Below, piece after piece: positions 6,034 through 11,418 of a stretch of 11,418 bases of DNA. The stretch's first letter is position 1. Each line of letters starts with the position of its first letter. The notes below the pieces were generated by a model. It worked only from the letters and a program-made list of their open reading frames with translations. It was not told the DNA's origin and did not search any database. This DNA is from Gp6-AA40 sp050742535 (lineage in GTDB: Bacteria; Acidobacteriota; Vicinamibacteria; Vicinamibacterales; UBA2999): contig JBOGIQ010000191.1 of NCBI GenBank assembly GCA_050742535.1, positions 1 to 11,418 on the forward strand. The letters run 5' to 3'. The position numbers and the translations under genes are program-made.

Positions 6034-6243
6034 CTACGAGACGCAATCGCAGTGCTTCTGGCTGTGGTCGGTCGAAGAGCAGCCTGCCATCCATTTCCCC
6101 TCGCACCACTGAGCTAATCCCGCAAAGCAGCCCTCGATGTAGGCGTCGCAGTACGCGTCTGCCTTCAGCTGCTGTGGATGGGAGAGGACGTACGCCGAAC
6201 ACGTAAGAAGTGTCATCTGTAAAGCGCGCTTCACTCTATTCAC
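6034..6243 (-). CDS. Secreted six-cysteine miniprotein B, paralog of A
   Basis: The product has 69 residues with a signal peptide (VKRALQMTLLTCSAYVLS, ending LKADA) and a mature region with cysteine order C-x6-C-x7-C-x7-C-x9-C-x-C, ending Cys-Asp-Cys-Val-Ser. Against miniprotein A about half of the aligned positions from ADAYCD onward are identical, including all six cysteines, a Gly before the second, AGL after it, Glu after the third, and the His and Lys between the fourth and fifth. The signal peptides are also alike, so the pair arose by tandem duplication and has since diverged. The start is GTG at 6243 with AAAGGGGG five bases upstream; by alignment with A, the internal GTG at 6234 is a possible alternative. 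A seventh cysteine sits inside the signal peptide. It is the first gene of the proposed minus-strand set. Family not recognised. Confidence 0.75.
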   Translation of the reverse strand: MNRVKRALQMTLLTCSAYVLSHPQQLKADAYCDAYIEGCFAGLAQWCEGKWMAGCSSTDHSQKHCDCVS

Positions 6244-6281
6244 GGGTGCCCCCTTTGATTCCCGCAGGATGTTGTCGAGGG

Positions 6282-6313
6282 AGTATCGTCGGCGCCTCGC
6301 AGCGGCGAGTCAA
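6282..6313 (-). promoter_or_regulatory. Possible promoter for the miniprotein genes
   Basis: On the minus strand TTGACT (6308-6313) is followed by GATACT (6282-6287). The hexamers are reasonable, but the 20-base spacer is longer than the usual 16-18, so this is weak. It would start transcription about 30 bases before the miniprotein B start. The rest of the gap to 6438 holds a short hairpin (CCGGAC 6350-6355, GTCCGG 6360-6365) and nothing else I can name. Confidence 0.2.
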
Positions 6314-6438
6314 TCGACATTCGCTGCATGAACCGCTGTACGGAAGTCACCGGACCTCCGTCCGGAGATGCGGCGACGGCGATACAGTGGCCGGCGACCC
6401 TGGGAGCTTCCATGCTTCCTGCGCTAGAATCCGACGCC

Positions 6439-7179
6439 ATGATGACCAGCCTGTCTTCCTATCGCCTTCGTGGCGTGCGACTCCTGGCGGCCGTCGCCGT
6501 CGCCTTCACGACCGTTACCCTCGTCGCCCAGACCACGCCGCAGACGGCGAAGCCGATGAAGATTGGCTTCATCGGATCCGGCAACATCGGCGGCGCCATC
6601 GGCGAGCTGATGGCACGCGCGGGACACGAGGTGTTCTTCTCGTCGCGCAATCCCGACAACCTCAAGGCGCTCGTCACGCGTGTCGGCCCGCGGGCGCGCG
6701 CGGGCACGCCGAAGGAAGCGATTGCGTTCGCTGACGTTGTCTTTCTCGGCGTGCCGTACTCGTCGATGCCGCAGATCGGCCAGGACTACGCTGCCGCGCT
6801 GAAGGGCAAGATCGTGATGGATGCCGGCAATCCGAACCCTCGCCGCGACGGCGGAATTGCCGAAGCGGCGGTCGCCAAGGGCGCGGGAATCGCGACGCAG
6901 GAGCACCTGCCGGGCGCGCGAATCGTCCGTGCGTTCAATCAGTTGAACAACAAGGTCTTCCTGAGCCAGGCACACCGCGCGGGCGAGAAGGTGGCGGTGC
7001 CGCTGGGCGGTGACGACAAGGAAGCGCTCGCGGTCGTCTCGCGTCTGGTGGCCGACGCCGGGTTCGAGCCGGTCATCGTCGGCTCGCTGGCGGAGAGCAA
7101 GTCCTTCGACTCGAGCGCGCCGATCTTTCTGAAGACGCTGACCGCCCGGGAGCTTCGCGTGGCGCTGAAGCTTCCATGA
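6439..7179 (+). CDS. NADP/F420-type oxidoreductase-like Rossmann protein with signal peptide
   Basis: The 246-residue product belongs to the NADPH-dependent F420 reductase / NADP-oxidoreductase group (PF03807). The dinucleotide-binding site is IGFIGSGNIGGAIG (42-55), followed by VFFSSRNP at the end of the second strand, FADVVFLGVPYSSM, KIVMDAGNPNPRRDG, the ARIVRAFNQLNNKVF segment and a C-terminal part with VAVPLGGDDKEA and ESKSFDSSAPIF. Related cytosolic enzymes move hydride between NADPH and F420 or act on small redox substrates; the true substrate here is unknown. The odd part is the first 31 residues: an Arg-containing start, a hydrophobic run LLAAVAVAFTTVTLVA and an AQ end look like a Sec signal peptide without a twin-arginine motif. 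ATG 6439 is preferred by the signal peptide. ATG 6412 has a better ribosome site (GGGAG, five bases) and would add nine residues. A TAGAAT box at 6425-6430 just upstream might even allow leaderless transcription. Confidence 0.8.
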   Translation: MMTSLSSYRLRGVRLLAAVAVAFTTVTLVAQTTPQTAKPMKIGFIGSGNIGGAIGELMARAGHEVFFSSRNPDNLKALVTRVGPRARAGTPKEAIAFADVVFLGVPYSSMPQIGQDYAAALKGKIVMDAGNPNPRRDGGIAEAAVAKGAGIATQEHLPGARIVRAFNQLNNKVFLSQAHRAGEKVAVPLGGDDKEALAVVSRLVADAGFEPVIVGSLAESKSFDSSAPIFLKTLTARELRVALKLP

Positions 7180-7194
7180 GCAGCTCTTCATCGT

Positions 7195-7512
7195 TCAACA
7201 CACGACGGCGGTGCCGCTGACGGCGACCATCAGCATCCCGTTGTTCGTGCCGAGGACTTCGTAGTCGACGTCGATGCCGATGACGGCGTTGGCGCCGAGC
7301 TGCTGCGCCTTGGCCTGCATCTCGCTCATCGCGACCTCGCGCGCTTCGCCAAGCGCGCGTTCGTAGGTGGCCGAGCGGCCGCCGACGATGTCGCGAACGC
7401 TCGCGAAGATGTCGCGGAAGATGTTCGCGCCAATGATGGCTTCACCGGTTACCACGCCGAGGTATTTGCTCACTGGCCGTCCTTCGATCACCGTCGTCGT
7501 GCTCATCAGCAT
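7195..7512 (-). CDS. ybjQ: YbjQ/UPF0145 family protein
   Basis: The 105-residue product matches Escherichia coli YbjQ along its whole length: it starts STTTVIEGRPVSKYLG, continues with the signature VVTGEAIIGANIFRDIFAS (20-38) and VRDIVGGRS (39-47), a charged helix EREALGEAREVAMSEMQAKA-like (51-70), then LGANAVIGIDVDYE (72-85) and MLMVAVSGTAVV at the end. YbjQ-type proteins (PF01906) form small cytosolic multimers; databases call them heavy-metal-binding, but a role has not been proven. It is one of very few products here without a signal peptide. The open frame runs to 7572, but GGAG eight bases before ATG 7512 and the family length support this start. It converges with the Rossmann gene (15 bases between stops) and diverges from the MBL gene. 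Confidence 0.88.
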   Translation of the reverse strand: MLMSTTTVIEGRPVSKYLGVVTGEAIIGANIFRDIFASVRDIVGGRSATYERALGEAREVAMSEMQAKAQQLGANAVIGIDVDYEVLGTNNGMLMVAVSGTAVVC

Positions 7513-7675
7513 CTGTTCCGCTCCAGTCGTGATGCCCTGGTATCGGGCACCGGCACCCTGTAAATACTCCAAACCCGGTCGTCGGGTTCAGCCTCGGCCA
7601 TTGGTAAACGAATCCCCGTGCGGTTCCGTATCTTCCCCAGCAAAGTTCCAGCAAACAGTTTAGATGGAGGCACCT
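7513..7675. promoter_or_regulatory. Divergent promoter region with 11-bp-spaced direct repeat
   Basis: This gap separates ybjQ (minus) from the MBL gene (plus). CAGCAAA occurs at 7638-7644 and again at 7649-7655, exactly one helical turn apart and 21 bases before the MBL start. GGAGG at 7666-7670, five bases before ATG 7676, fixes that start over the earlier ATG at 7664. No clear promoter hexamers were found. Confidence 0.3.
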
Positions 7676-9220
7676 ATGGCGCTCAGAACACTTTCGGCGG
7701 CCTCGCTCATCGTCGCGCTGTCGTGGACGACGGCGGCGGCTCAGGACGCCAAAGCGGTCGTCGCCGCTGCGGCCAAGGCGATGGGCACGGAGACGCTCAA
7801 CTCGATTACCTACTCGGGCACGGCGCGAAACGGCGCGTTCGGCCAGAGCAAGAGCATCGGCAACCCGATGGGGCCCGTGAACCTCACCCAGATCACGCAG
7901 TACACGCGGACCATCAACTTCGACAAGGGTGAGCCCACCGCGCTTGTCTCCCGCGCAACGGGCCCGACGCAGCCGCCGACCGTGCCGGGCGTGCCGGCGC
8001 CGATGCCGGGCGTGTTCAATCAGAACGTCACAAATCAGCAGCTGAGTGCCGGCTGGAACCAGGCGCTCAACTTCTATGCGACACCGTGGGGCTTCGTGAA
8101 AGGTGCTGCGGCAGCGGTCGCGGACAGTTCATTCAGTCACAAGTCGCAGGGCGGGCAGAGCGTGCTGTCGTATTCGCCGCCAATGAAATCGCCGTCCGGG
8201 CAGCCTTACCGCGTGACCGGATACATCAACAGCCAGAACCTGGTGACGAAAGTGGAGACGCACGTCGAGAACGCGGTGGCCGGCGATCTGCTCCACGAGT
8301 TCGAGTACTCGAACTACCAGAACATGAACGGCGTTCAGGTCCCGACGCGCATCGTGCAGCGCCAGGCGGGCATGCCGACGTTCGAAGCAACCGTCACCGC
8401 GGCGACACCGAACCCGTCGAACCTGACGCAGTTGCTCACGGTGCCTCCTGCGCCTCCGCGCGGCGGTGGAGCCGGAGGTCCTGCGGCCGCTCCTCCCGCT
8501 GGCGCGGCAGCAGGGCAGGGTCGCGGTGCAGCACCGGCGGGCGGCGCCCCCCAGGCCGCTGCACCCGCGGTCGAAAAGCTCGGCGACGGTGCCTTCAAGA
8601 TCGGCGGGAATTACGCGGCGCTCGCGGTGGACATGGGTGACCACATCCTGGTCGTGGAGAGCGGCGGCAGCGATCAGCGCGGTCTCGAGGTGATGGCCGC
8701 CGCGAAGCAGGCCATTCCCGGCAAGCCGGTCCGCTTCGTCGTCAACTCACACCCGCACTTCGATCACGCGAGCGGACTGGCCGCCGCGGTTGCCGAGGGG
8801 GCCACGATCCTGACGCACCGGAACAACGAACAGGTCCTCGAGCGGCTGCTCTCCGGTCCGCGGACGTTGACGGGCGACAGCCTGTCGAAGGTGGCGAAAC
8901 GGCGCATCGACGTGGTTCAGGGCGTCGGCGATCGCGACGTGCGCAAGGGAACCAACGGCAAGGTTGTCGAGCTGCACCACATCCCGAACGAGCACAGCGA
9001 CGGCATGTTCGCCATCTACCTGCCCGCCGAAAAGGCGCTCTATACCGCTGACATTACGGTGGTGAATCCCAACCCGGGCCAGTTGGGCACGGTGAAGTCG
9101 ATGGTTCAGGCGCTCGACAAGCTGAAGCTCGACTACAACACGTTCATTCCGGCGCATCCGCCAAACCCCGATCGGCCGTTGACGCGCGCCGACGTCATGG
9201 CGGCGGCTGCCACCAAATGA
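7676..9220 (+). CDS. Secreted MBL-fold metallohydrolase with N-terminal domain
   Basis: The 514-residue product has a signal peptide (MALRTLSAASLIVALSWTTAAAQ), an N-terminal domain (about 24-255) with TPWGFVKGAAA and YQNMNGVQVPTRI, a disordered Pro/Ala/Gly linker (about 256-300) and a C-terminal metallo-beta-lactamase domain. The two-zinc ligand set looks complete: His359, His361, Asp363 and His364 in HPHFDH, His440 in the EHSDG segment, Asp459 in TADI and His494 in PAHP. Family members hydrolyse esters, lactones, beta-lactams or other substrates; the SoxH/quinoprotein-relay-like group is the nearest by architecture, and substrate cannot be told. The N-terminal domain is beta-rich and resembles no enzyme I know; it is shared with the paralog at 10265-11418. 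Start: GGAGG five bases before ATG 7676. The gene is monocistronic, bounded downstream by a perfect hairpin. Confidence 0.87.
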   Translation: MALRTLSAASLIVALSWTTAAAQDAKAVVAAAAKAMGTETLNSITYSGTARNGAFGQSKSIGNPMGPVNLTQITQYTRTINFDKGEPTALVSRATGPTQPPTVPGVPAPMPGVFNQNVTNQQLSAGWNQALNFYATPWGFVKGAAAAVADSSFSHKSQGGQSVLSYSPPMKSPSGQPYRVTGYINSQNLVTKVETHVENAVAGDLLHEFEYSNYQNMNGVQVPTRIVQRQAGMPTFEATVTAATPNPSNLTQLLTVPPAPPRGGGAGGPAAAPPAGAAAGQGRGAAPAGGAPQAAAPAVEKLGDGAFKIGGNYAALAVDMGDHILVVESGGSDQRGLEVMAAAKQAIPGKPVRFVVNSHPHFDHASGLAAAVAEGATILTHRNNEQVLERLLSGPRTLTGDSLSKVAKRRIDVVQGVGDRDVRKGTNGKVVELHHIPNEHSDGMFAIYLPAEKALYTADITVVNPNPGQLGTVKSMVQALDKLKLDYNTFIPAHPPNPDRPLTRADVMAAAATK

Positions 9221-9233
9221 CGACCGTTCAGGA

Positions 9234-9277
9234 AGCAGCCAGGGCACGGGAACTCATGTTCGCGTGCCCTGGCTGCT
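9234..9277. terminator. Perfect 15-bp inverted repeat, two-way terminator
   Basis: The arms 9234-9248 and 9263-9277 are exact complements (AGCAGCCAGGGCACG and its reverse complement) with a 14-base loop. It begins 13 bases after the MBL stop and ends four bases before the stop of the convergent NTF2-like gene, so it probably stops transcription from both sides. No U-tract follows on either strand. Confidence 0.7.
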
Positions 9278-9281
9278 GAAG

Positions 9282-9824
9282 CTACCACGCGGGATTCTTT
9301 GCGCCTTTATACGCCCATTCGTCGCGGTTCTCGTTGTAGATGCGGCGCTTGGAAAACAACCAGCGCCCTTTCACCTTCACGAGCTCGTCTTCATAGTGGC
9401 CGAAGCCGTCGAACACGCCGGCGCGCTTCGGATTGTCGTTCGAGTAATGGAACCAGTAGGCGCGGCTCCTCGCCCTGTTGCCGTCGACCTTGATGACGAT
9501 GTTGGAGATGTTGTGGCGGCCGACGGCCGGACGCAGCCCTGCGGTCGCGGCCGGCTGCGGCATCTTCGCGATCGTCTGTTTGATAGCCTCACGGCCTTTG
9601 ATCTCTCCCGAGCCGACGTCGAGGATGCCGTCTTCGGTGAATGTCGAGACGTAGAGGTCGGGGTCGCGAAAGTCGAGCGCGAACAGATAACGCGCCTGCA
9701 GATCCTCGATCTCGGAGCGGTCGTCCGCGTAATTTCCCGCCGCTCGGGACGTCATTCCAGTCGCGGCAAGGGTGATGAGGATCGCGACAGCGGCGGCTGC
9801 GAGCGGCGCGGTCAGTTTCTGCAC
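9282..9824 (-). CDS. Secreted NTF2/SnoaL-like protein
   Basis: The 180-residue product has a signal peptide (MQKLTAPLAAAAVAILITLA to about SRAA at 29) and one NTF2-like domain: helix EIEDLQARYLFALDFRDPDL (38-57), YVSTFTEDGILD (58-69), GREAIKQTI (77-85), and the strands around SNIVIKVDGNRARSRAYWF and FGHYEDELVKVKGRWLFSKRR. NTF2/SnoaL folds form cone-shaped pockets used for catalysis (isomerases, cyclases, dehydratases) or binding. An Asp-Asp-Leu-pattern as in SnoaL-4 aromatic dehydratases is partly present (Tyr46, Asp51, Asp54, His104), but activity cannot be assigned. Exported forms are common in acidobacteria and proteobacteria. Start GTG 9824 has AGGAG six bases upstream; no ATG suits. It is the last gene of the MBL-DUF6152-NTF2 set, 18 bases after DUF6152. 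Confidence 0.82.
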   Translation of the reverse strand: MQKLTAPLAAAAVAILITLAATGMTSRAAGNYADDRSEIEDLQARYLFALDFRDPDLYVSTFTEDGILDVGSGEIKGREAIKQTIAKMPQPAATAGLRPAVGRHNISNIVIKVDGNRARSRAYWFHYSNDNPKRAGVFDGFGHYEDELVKVKGRWLFSKRRIYNENRDEWAYKGAKNPAW

Positions 9825-9842
9825 GATCGTCTCCTGTCGTCA

Positions 9843-10268
9843 CTAGCGGGTTTCGATCCGGTTGCCGCCCCATCGCCAGCGGTCGGATCGCCGTTCGATC
9901 CGCTTGATCCGGATGCGGTTGTCGTTGGGGTTGCGGTTTGGCGATGCCCACAGGCGCAGGCGATCGCCCATTTTGAAGAAGTCCTTCGTGATGCCGTCGC
10001 GCTCCAGGCGGGAGACGCTCACCCATTCACCGGCGTAGGTCTTCTGCGCGCCGAAGGCGTCCTGCGCCTGCACATGGATCCACGAGTGCGGGTTCCTGTA
10101 CTGAAACTCGACGACTTCGCCTTCGATGTCGATGGTGTCGGCCTCGAGATAATAGTCCGCGAAGTTGTGGTGCCCGAGCACGGGAGCCGACAGGGCCAGC
10201 GCAACGCACAGCGCGAATAGCCACCACCTGTGGAGTCCGGCTTCAGCCGGATGCGGCGTTCGTTTCAT
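9843..10268 (-). CDS. DUF6152 family secreted protein
   Basis: The 141-residue product carries a signal peptide whose hydrophobic core is WWLFALCVALALSAPVLG (15-32), followed at once by HHNFADYY (33-40), the family's start of the mature protein. Then come IEGEVVEFQYRNPHSWIHVQ (48-67), WVSVSRLERDGITKDFFKMGDRLRLW and a basic end. DUF6152 members are small beta-barrel (OB-like) periplasmic proteins of unknown function. The paired His after cleavage and the NPH motif hint at metal or cofactor binding, which is inference. Start: AAAGGAGA with good spacing before ATG 10268, which overlaps the TGA of the upstream MBL gene (ATGA), so translation is probably coupled. The N-terminal part before the hydrophobic core is unusually long and is encoded by a repeat-like palindrome (see 10236-10251). 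Confidence 0.82.
   Translation of the reverse strand: MKRTPHPAEAGLHRWWLFALCVALALSAPVLGHHNFADYYLEADTIDIEGEVVEFQYRNPHSWIHVQAQDAFGAQKTYAGEWVSVSRLERDGITKDFFKMGDRLRLWASPNRNPNDNRIRIKRIERRSDRWRWGGNRIETR
10236..10251. repeat. REP-like palindrome inside the DUF6152 signal sequence
   Basis: TCCGGCT and AGCCGGA flank TC, a perfect 7-bp inverted repeat. With its flanks it reads as PHPAEAGLHR at the start of the DUF6152 protein. Short GC-rich palindromes of this look are often dispersed in intergenic DNA of acidobacteria; here it lies in frame between the start codon and the hydrophobic core. I saw only one copy in the window. Confidence 0.4.
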
Positions 10269-11418
10269 CGCGTCTCCTTTCCGAGCTCCAGCAGGTACGC
10301 CTGTGAGAGCGGGCGATCCGGATCGCCGGGATGGACCGTGACGTGACGATCGAAATCCAGCTGCAGCCGTTCGATGTTTGCCGCCAGCGTGTGCAGCGAC
10401 GACGTGAGCGGTTGCCCTGGCGCGGCGACGTCGAAGTCCGCGCTGAACAGGATCTTCTCCCGGGGCAGGTAGGCGATCAGCATGGCGTCGCTGTGATCGA
10501 GGTTCTTCACCGCGTGCAGTTCCAGCGTCCGCGTGGCGTCCTGCAGCACCAGCTTGTCGATCACGCCCTCGACCTTCGGCTTTTTCCTCGATTTGGCCAT
10601 CACGTCGCCCACGAGCGTGCGCGGTTCGCTCAGCGAGGCTTCCATGAAGTACCTGCTGTTGTCGTTCTCGAGGATCGTGACACCCTCGGCCACGAACGGC
10701 GGCAGCCCGGCCGCGTGATCGAAGTGCGGATGGGTGTTGACGACGTATTTGATGCGCTTGGCGGGAAACAGCCGCCTGGTTTCGGCGATGATCGCGAGCC
10801 CGCGCGCTTCGCTCTGGCCCGCTTCGAGCACCACCACATGGTCCTTGAATTCGACGGCCATCGACACATAGTCGCCGGCGAGGCGATACACGCCGTCGGC
10901 AAGCTTCTCCGACGTGACGGCCGCGGGTGCCGGTGTCGCGGTTGCGGCCACTGGCGTGGCCGCCGGCGCCATCAGCTGCGTGAGGTTCGGCGGATTCGCC
11001 GTCACCGAGCTGATCCCCGTCACGAACATCTCCATGCCCATGCGCCGCTCCGCGATTCGCGTCGGGCTCCTCACGCCGCCAAAATCCCGATAGTTCTGGT
11101 ACGCGAGCTCGACGCGCATGTCGCCGAAGATCGGATGCTCGACGCAGGTTTCGACGCGGTCAACGAGATTCTCCGGACCGATATAGCCGATCAGTTGGTA
11201 GGGGATCCCGGACGGTGCTTTCTGCGGTGGACTCCAGGTGAGCGTCCGGTACGAGACGTCGCCCAGCTTCCTTGTCCGTAGCGTGGCGTTGTTTGCCGCG
11301 GCGCCGCGCAGGAACCCCCACGGCGTGACCCAGATCGACAGCTGCTGCGCCCACGGGCTGTCCGCGGCAATCGTTTCGTCGTATGCCCCCGGCTGCGGCG
11401 CTGGCCCGCCTCGCACAA
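10265..11418 (-). CDS. Second MBL-fold metallohydrolase, paralog of 7676-9220 (5' end outside window)
   Basis: The visible 384 codons are the C-terminal part; by alignment with the 7676 protein about 100 residues plus signal peptide lie beyond the right edge. The shared N-terminal domain shows TPWGFLRGAAA, PPQKAPSGIPYQLIGYI, YQNYRDFGGVRSPTRIAERR and NPPNLTQLM. The linker is shorter than in the paralog (PAATPVAATATPAPAAV). The MBL domain keeps a full ligand set: HPHFDH (coding bases 10715-10732), His in LDHSDAM, Asp in SADFDV and His in TVHPGD. The two proteins share order, motifs and length, so they are diverged copies in opposite orientation. This one heads a set of three with DUF6152 (ATGA overlap) and the NTF2-like gene. 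Substrate unknown. The first residues shown depend on the window edge. Confidence 0.87.
   Translation of the reverse strand, partial: VRGGPAPQPGAYDETIAADSPWAQQLSIWVTPWGFLRGAAANNATLRTRKLGDVSYRTLTWSPPQKAPSGIPYQLIGYIGPENLVDRVETCVEHPIFGDMRVELAYQNYRDFGGVRSPTRIAERRMGMEMFVTGISSVTANPPNLTQLMAPAATPVAATATPAPAAVTSEKLADGVYRLAGDYVSMAVEFKDHVVVLEAGQSEARGLAIIAETRRLFPAKRIKYVVNTHPHFDHAAGLPPFVAEGVTILENDNSRYFMEASLSEPRTLVGDVMAKSRKKPKVEGVIDKLVLQDATRTLELHAVKNLDHSDAMLIAYLPREKILFSADFDVAAPGQPLTSSLHTLAANIERLQLDFDRHVTVHPGDPDRPLSQAYLLELGKETR

Noticed and set aside
6240..6440. Minus-strand open frame of 66 codons before the miniproteins
   Set aside because: I considered it as a third miniprotein, but it has no signal peptide, lacks the six-cysteine pattern and has no ribosome site.
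7166..7190. Hairpin at the Rossmann/ybjQ convergent junction
   Set aside because: Only five consecutive pairs (TGAAG/CTTCA) form; this is too weak to call a terminator.
9264..10220. Plus-strand frame of 318 codons opposite the NTF2 and DUF6152 genes
   Set aside because: It is antisense to two genes with clear family motifs, signal peptides and ribosome sites; such long antisense frames are normal at high GC.
10331..11281. Plus-strand frame of 316 codons opposite the second MBL gene
   Set aside because: It is antisense to a gene with a complete metal-ligand set and a clear paralog.
1..11418. CRISPR arrays, insertion sequences, tRNA or rRNA genes, phage genes
   Set aside because: I saw no regularly spaced repeats, transposase or integrase motifs or tRNA-like cloverleaf on either strand.

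Overview
The window looks like chromosomal DNA of a high-GC, soil-type Gram-negative bacterium, most likely an acidobacterium (Vicinamibacteria-like). This rests on family content, not on a marker gene: a TIGR03435 (DUF3738) soil-associated protein, a DUF6152 protein, secreted metallo-beta-lactamase-fold hydrolases with a long N-terminal domain, and a secreted CotH-like protein. Nearly every product carries a Sec-type signal peptide, so this is mainly a cell-envelope and secreted-protein region. No rRNA, tRNA, CRISPR array, transposase or integrase was seen.

Layout from left to right. (1) 1-400, minus: the N-terminal part of a tannase/feruloyl esterase, starting at GTG and running off the left edge. 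(2) 401-747: a divergent intergenic region with short direct repeats and a 22-bp near-perfect palindrome, followed by a small outer-membrane beta-barrel protein (748-1341, plus). (3) 1467-2936, minus: a CotH-kinase-like secreted protein with an EF-hand. A long hairpin separates it from the convergent barrel gene. (4) 3014-4144, plus: a DUF3750 protein, then a small N-terminally short GAF-domain protein. (5) 4168-6243, minus: a glycine-zipper protein with an Arg/Asp repeat tract, a TIGR03435 protein, and two tandem paralogous cysteine-rich secreted miniproteins of a family I do not recognise. (6) 6439-7179, plus: an NADP/F420-oxidoreductase-like Rossmann protein with a signal peptide, convergent with a YbjQ/UPF0145 protein (7195-7512, minus). 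(7) 7676-9220, plus: a secreted MBL-fold hydrolase. (8) 9282-11418, minus: a tight gene set of a second, paralogous MBL-fold hydrolase (partial), a DUF6152 protein overlapping it by ATGA, and a secreted NTF2/SnoaL-like protein.

The two MBL hydrolases face each other across a perfect 15-bp hairpin, and three of the four convergent gene junctions have strong palindromes of the kind expected at two-sided terminators. The best candidate for something undescribed is the pair of six-cysteine secreted miniproteins at 5788-6243. Second-tier points are the exported Rossmann protein, the minimal GAF protein, and a REP-like palindrome translated inside the signal peptide of the DUF6152 protein.
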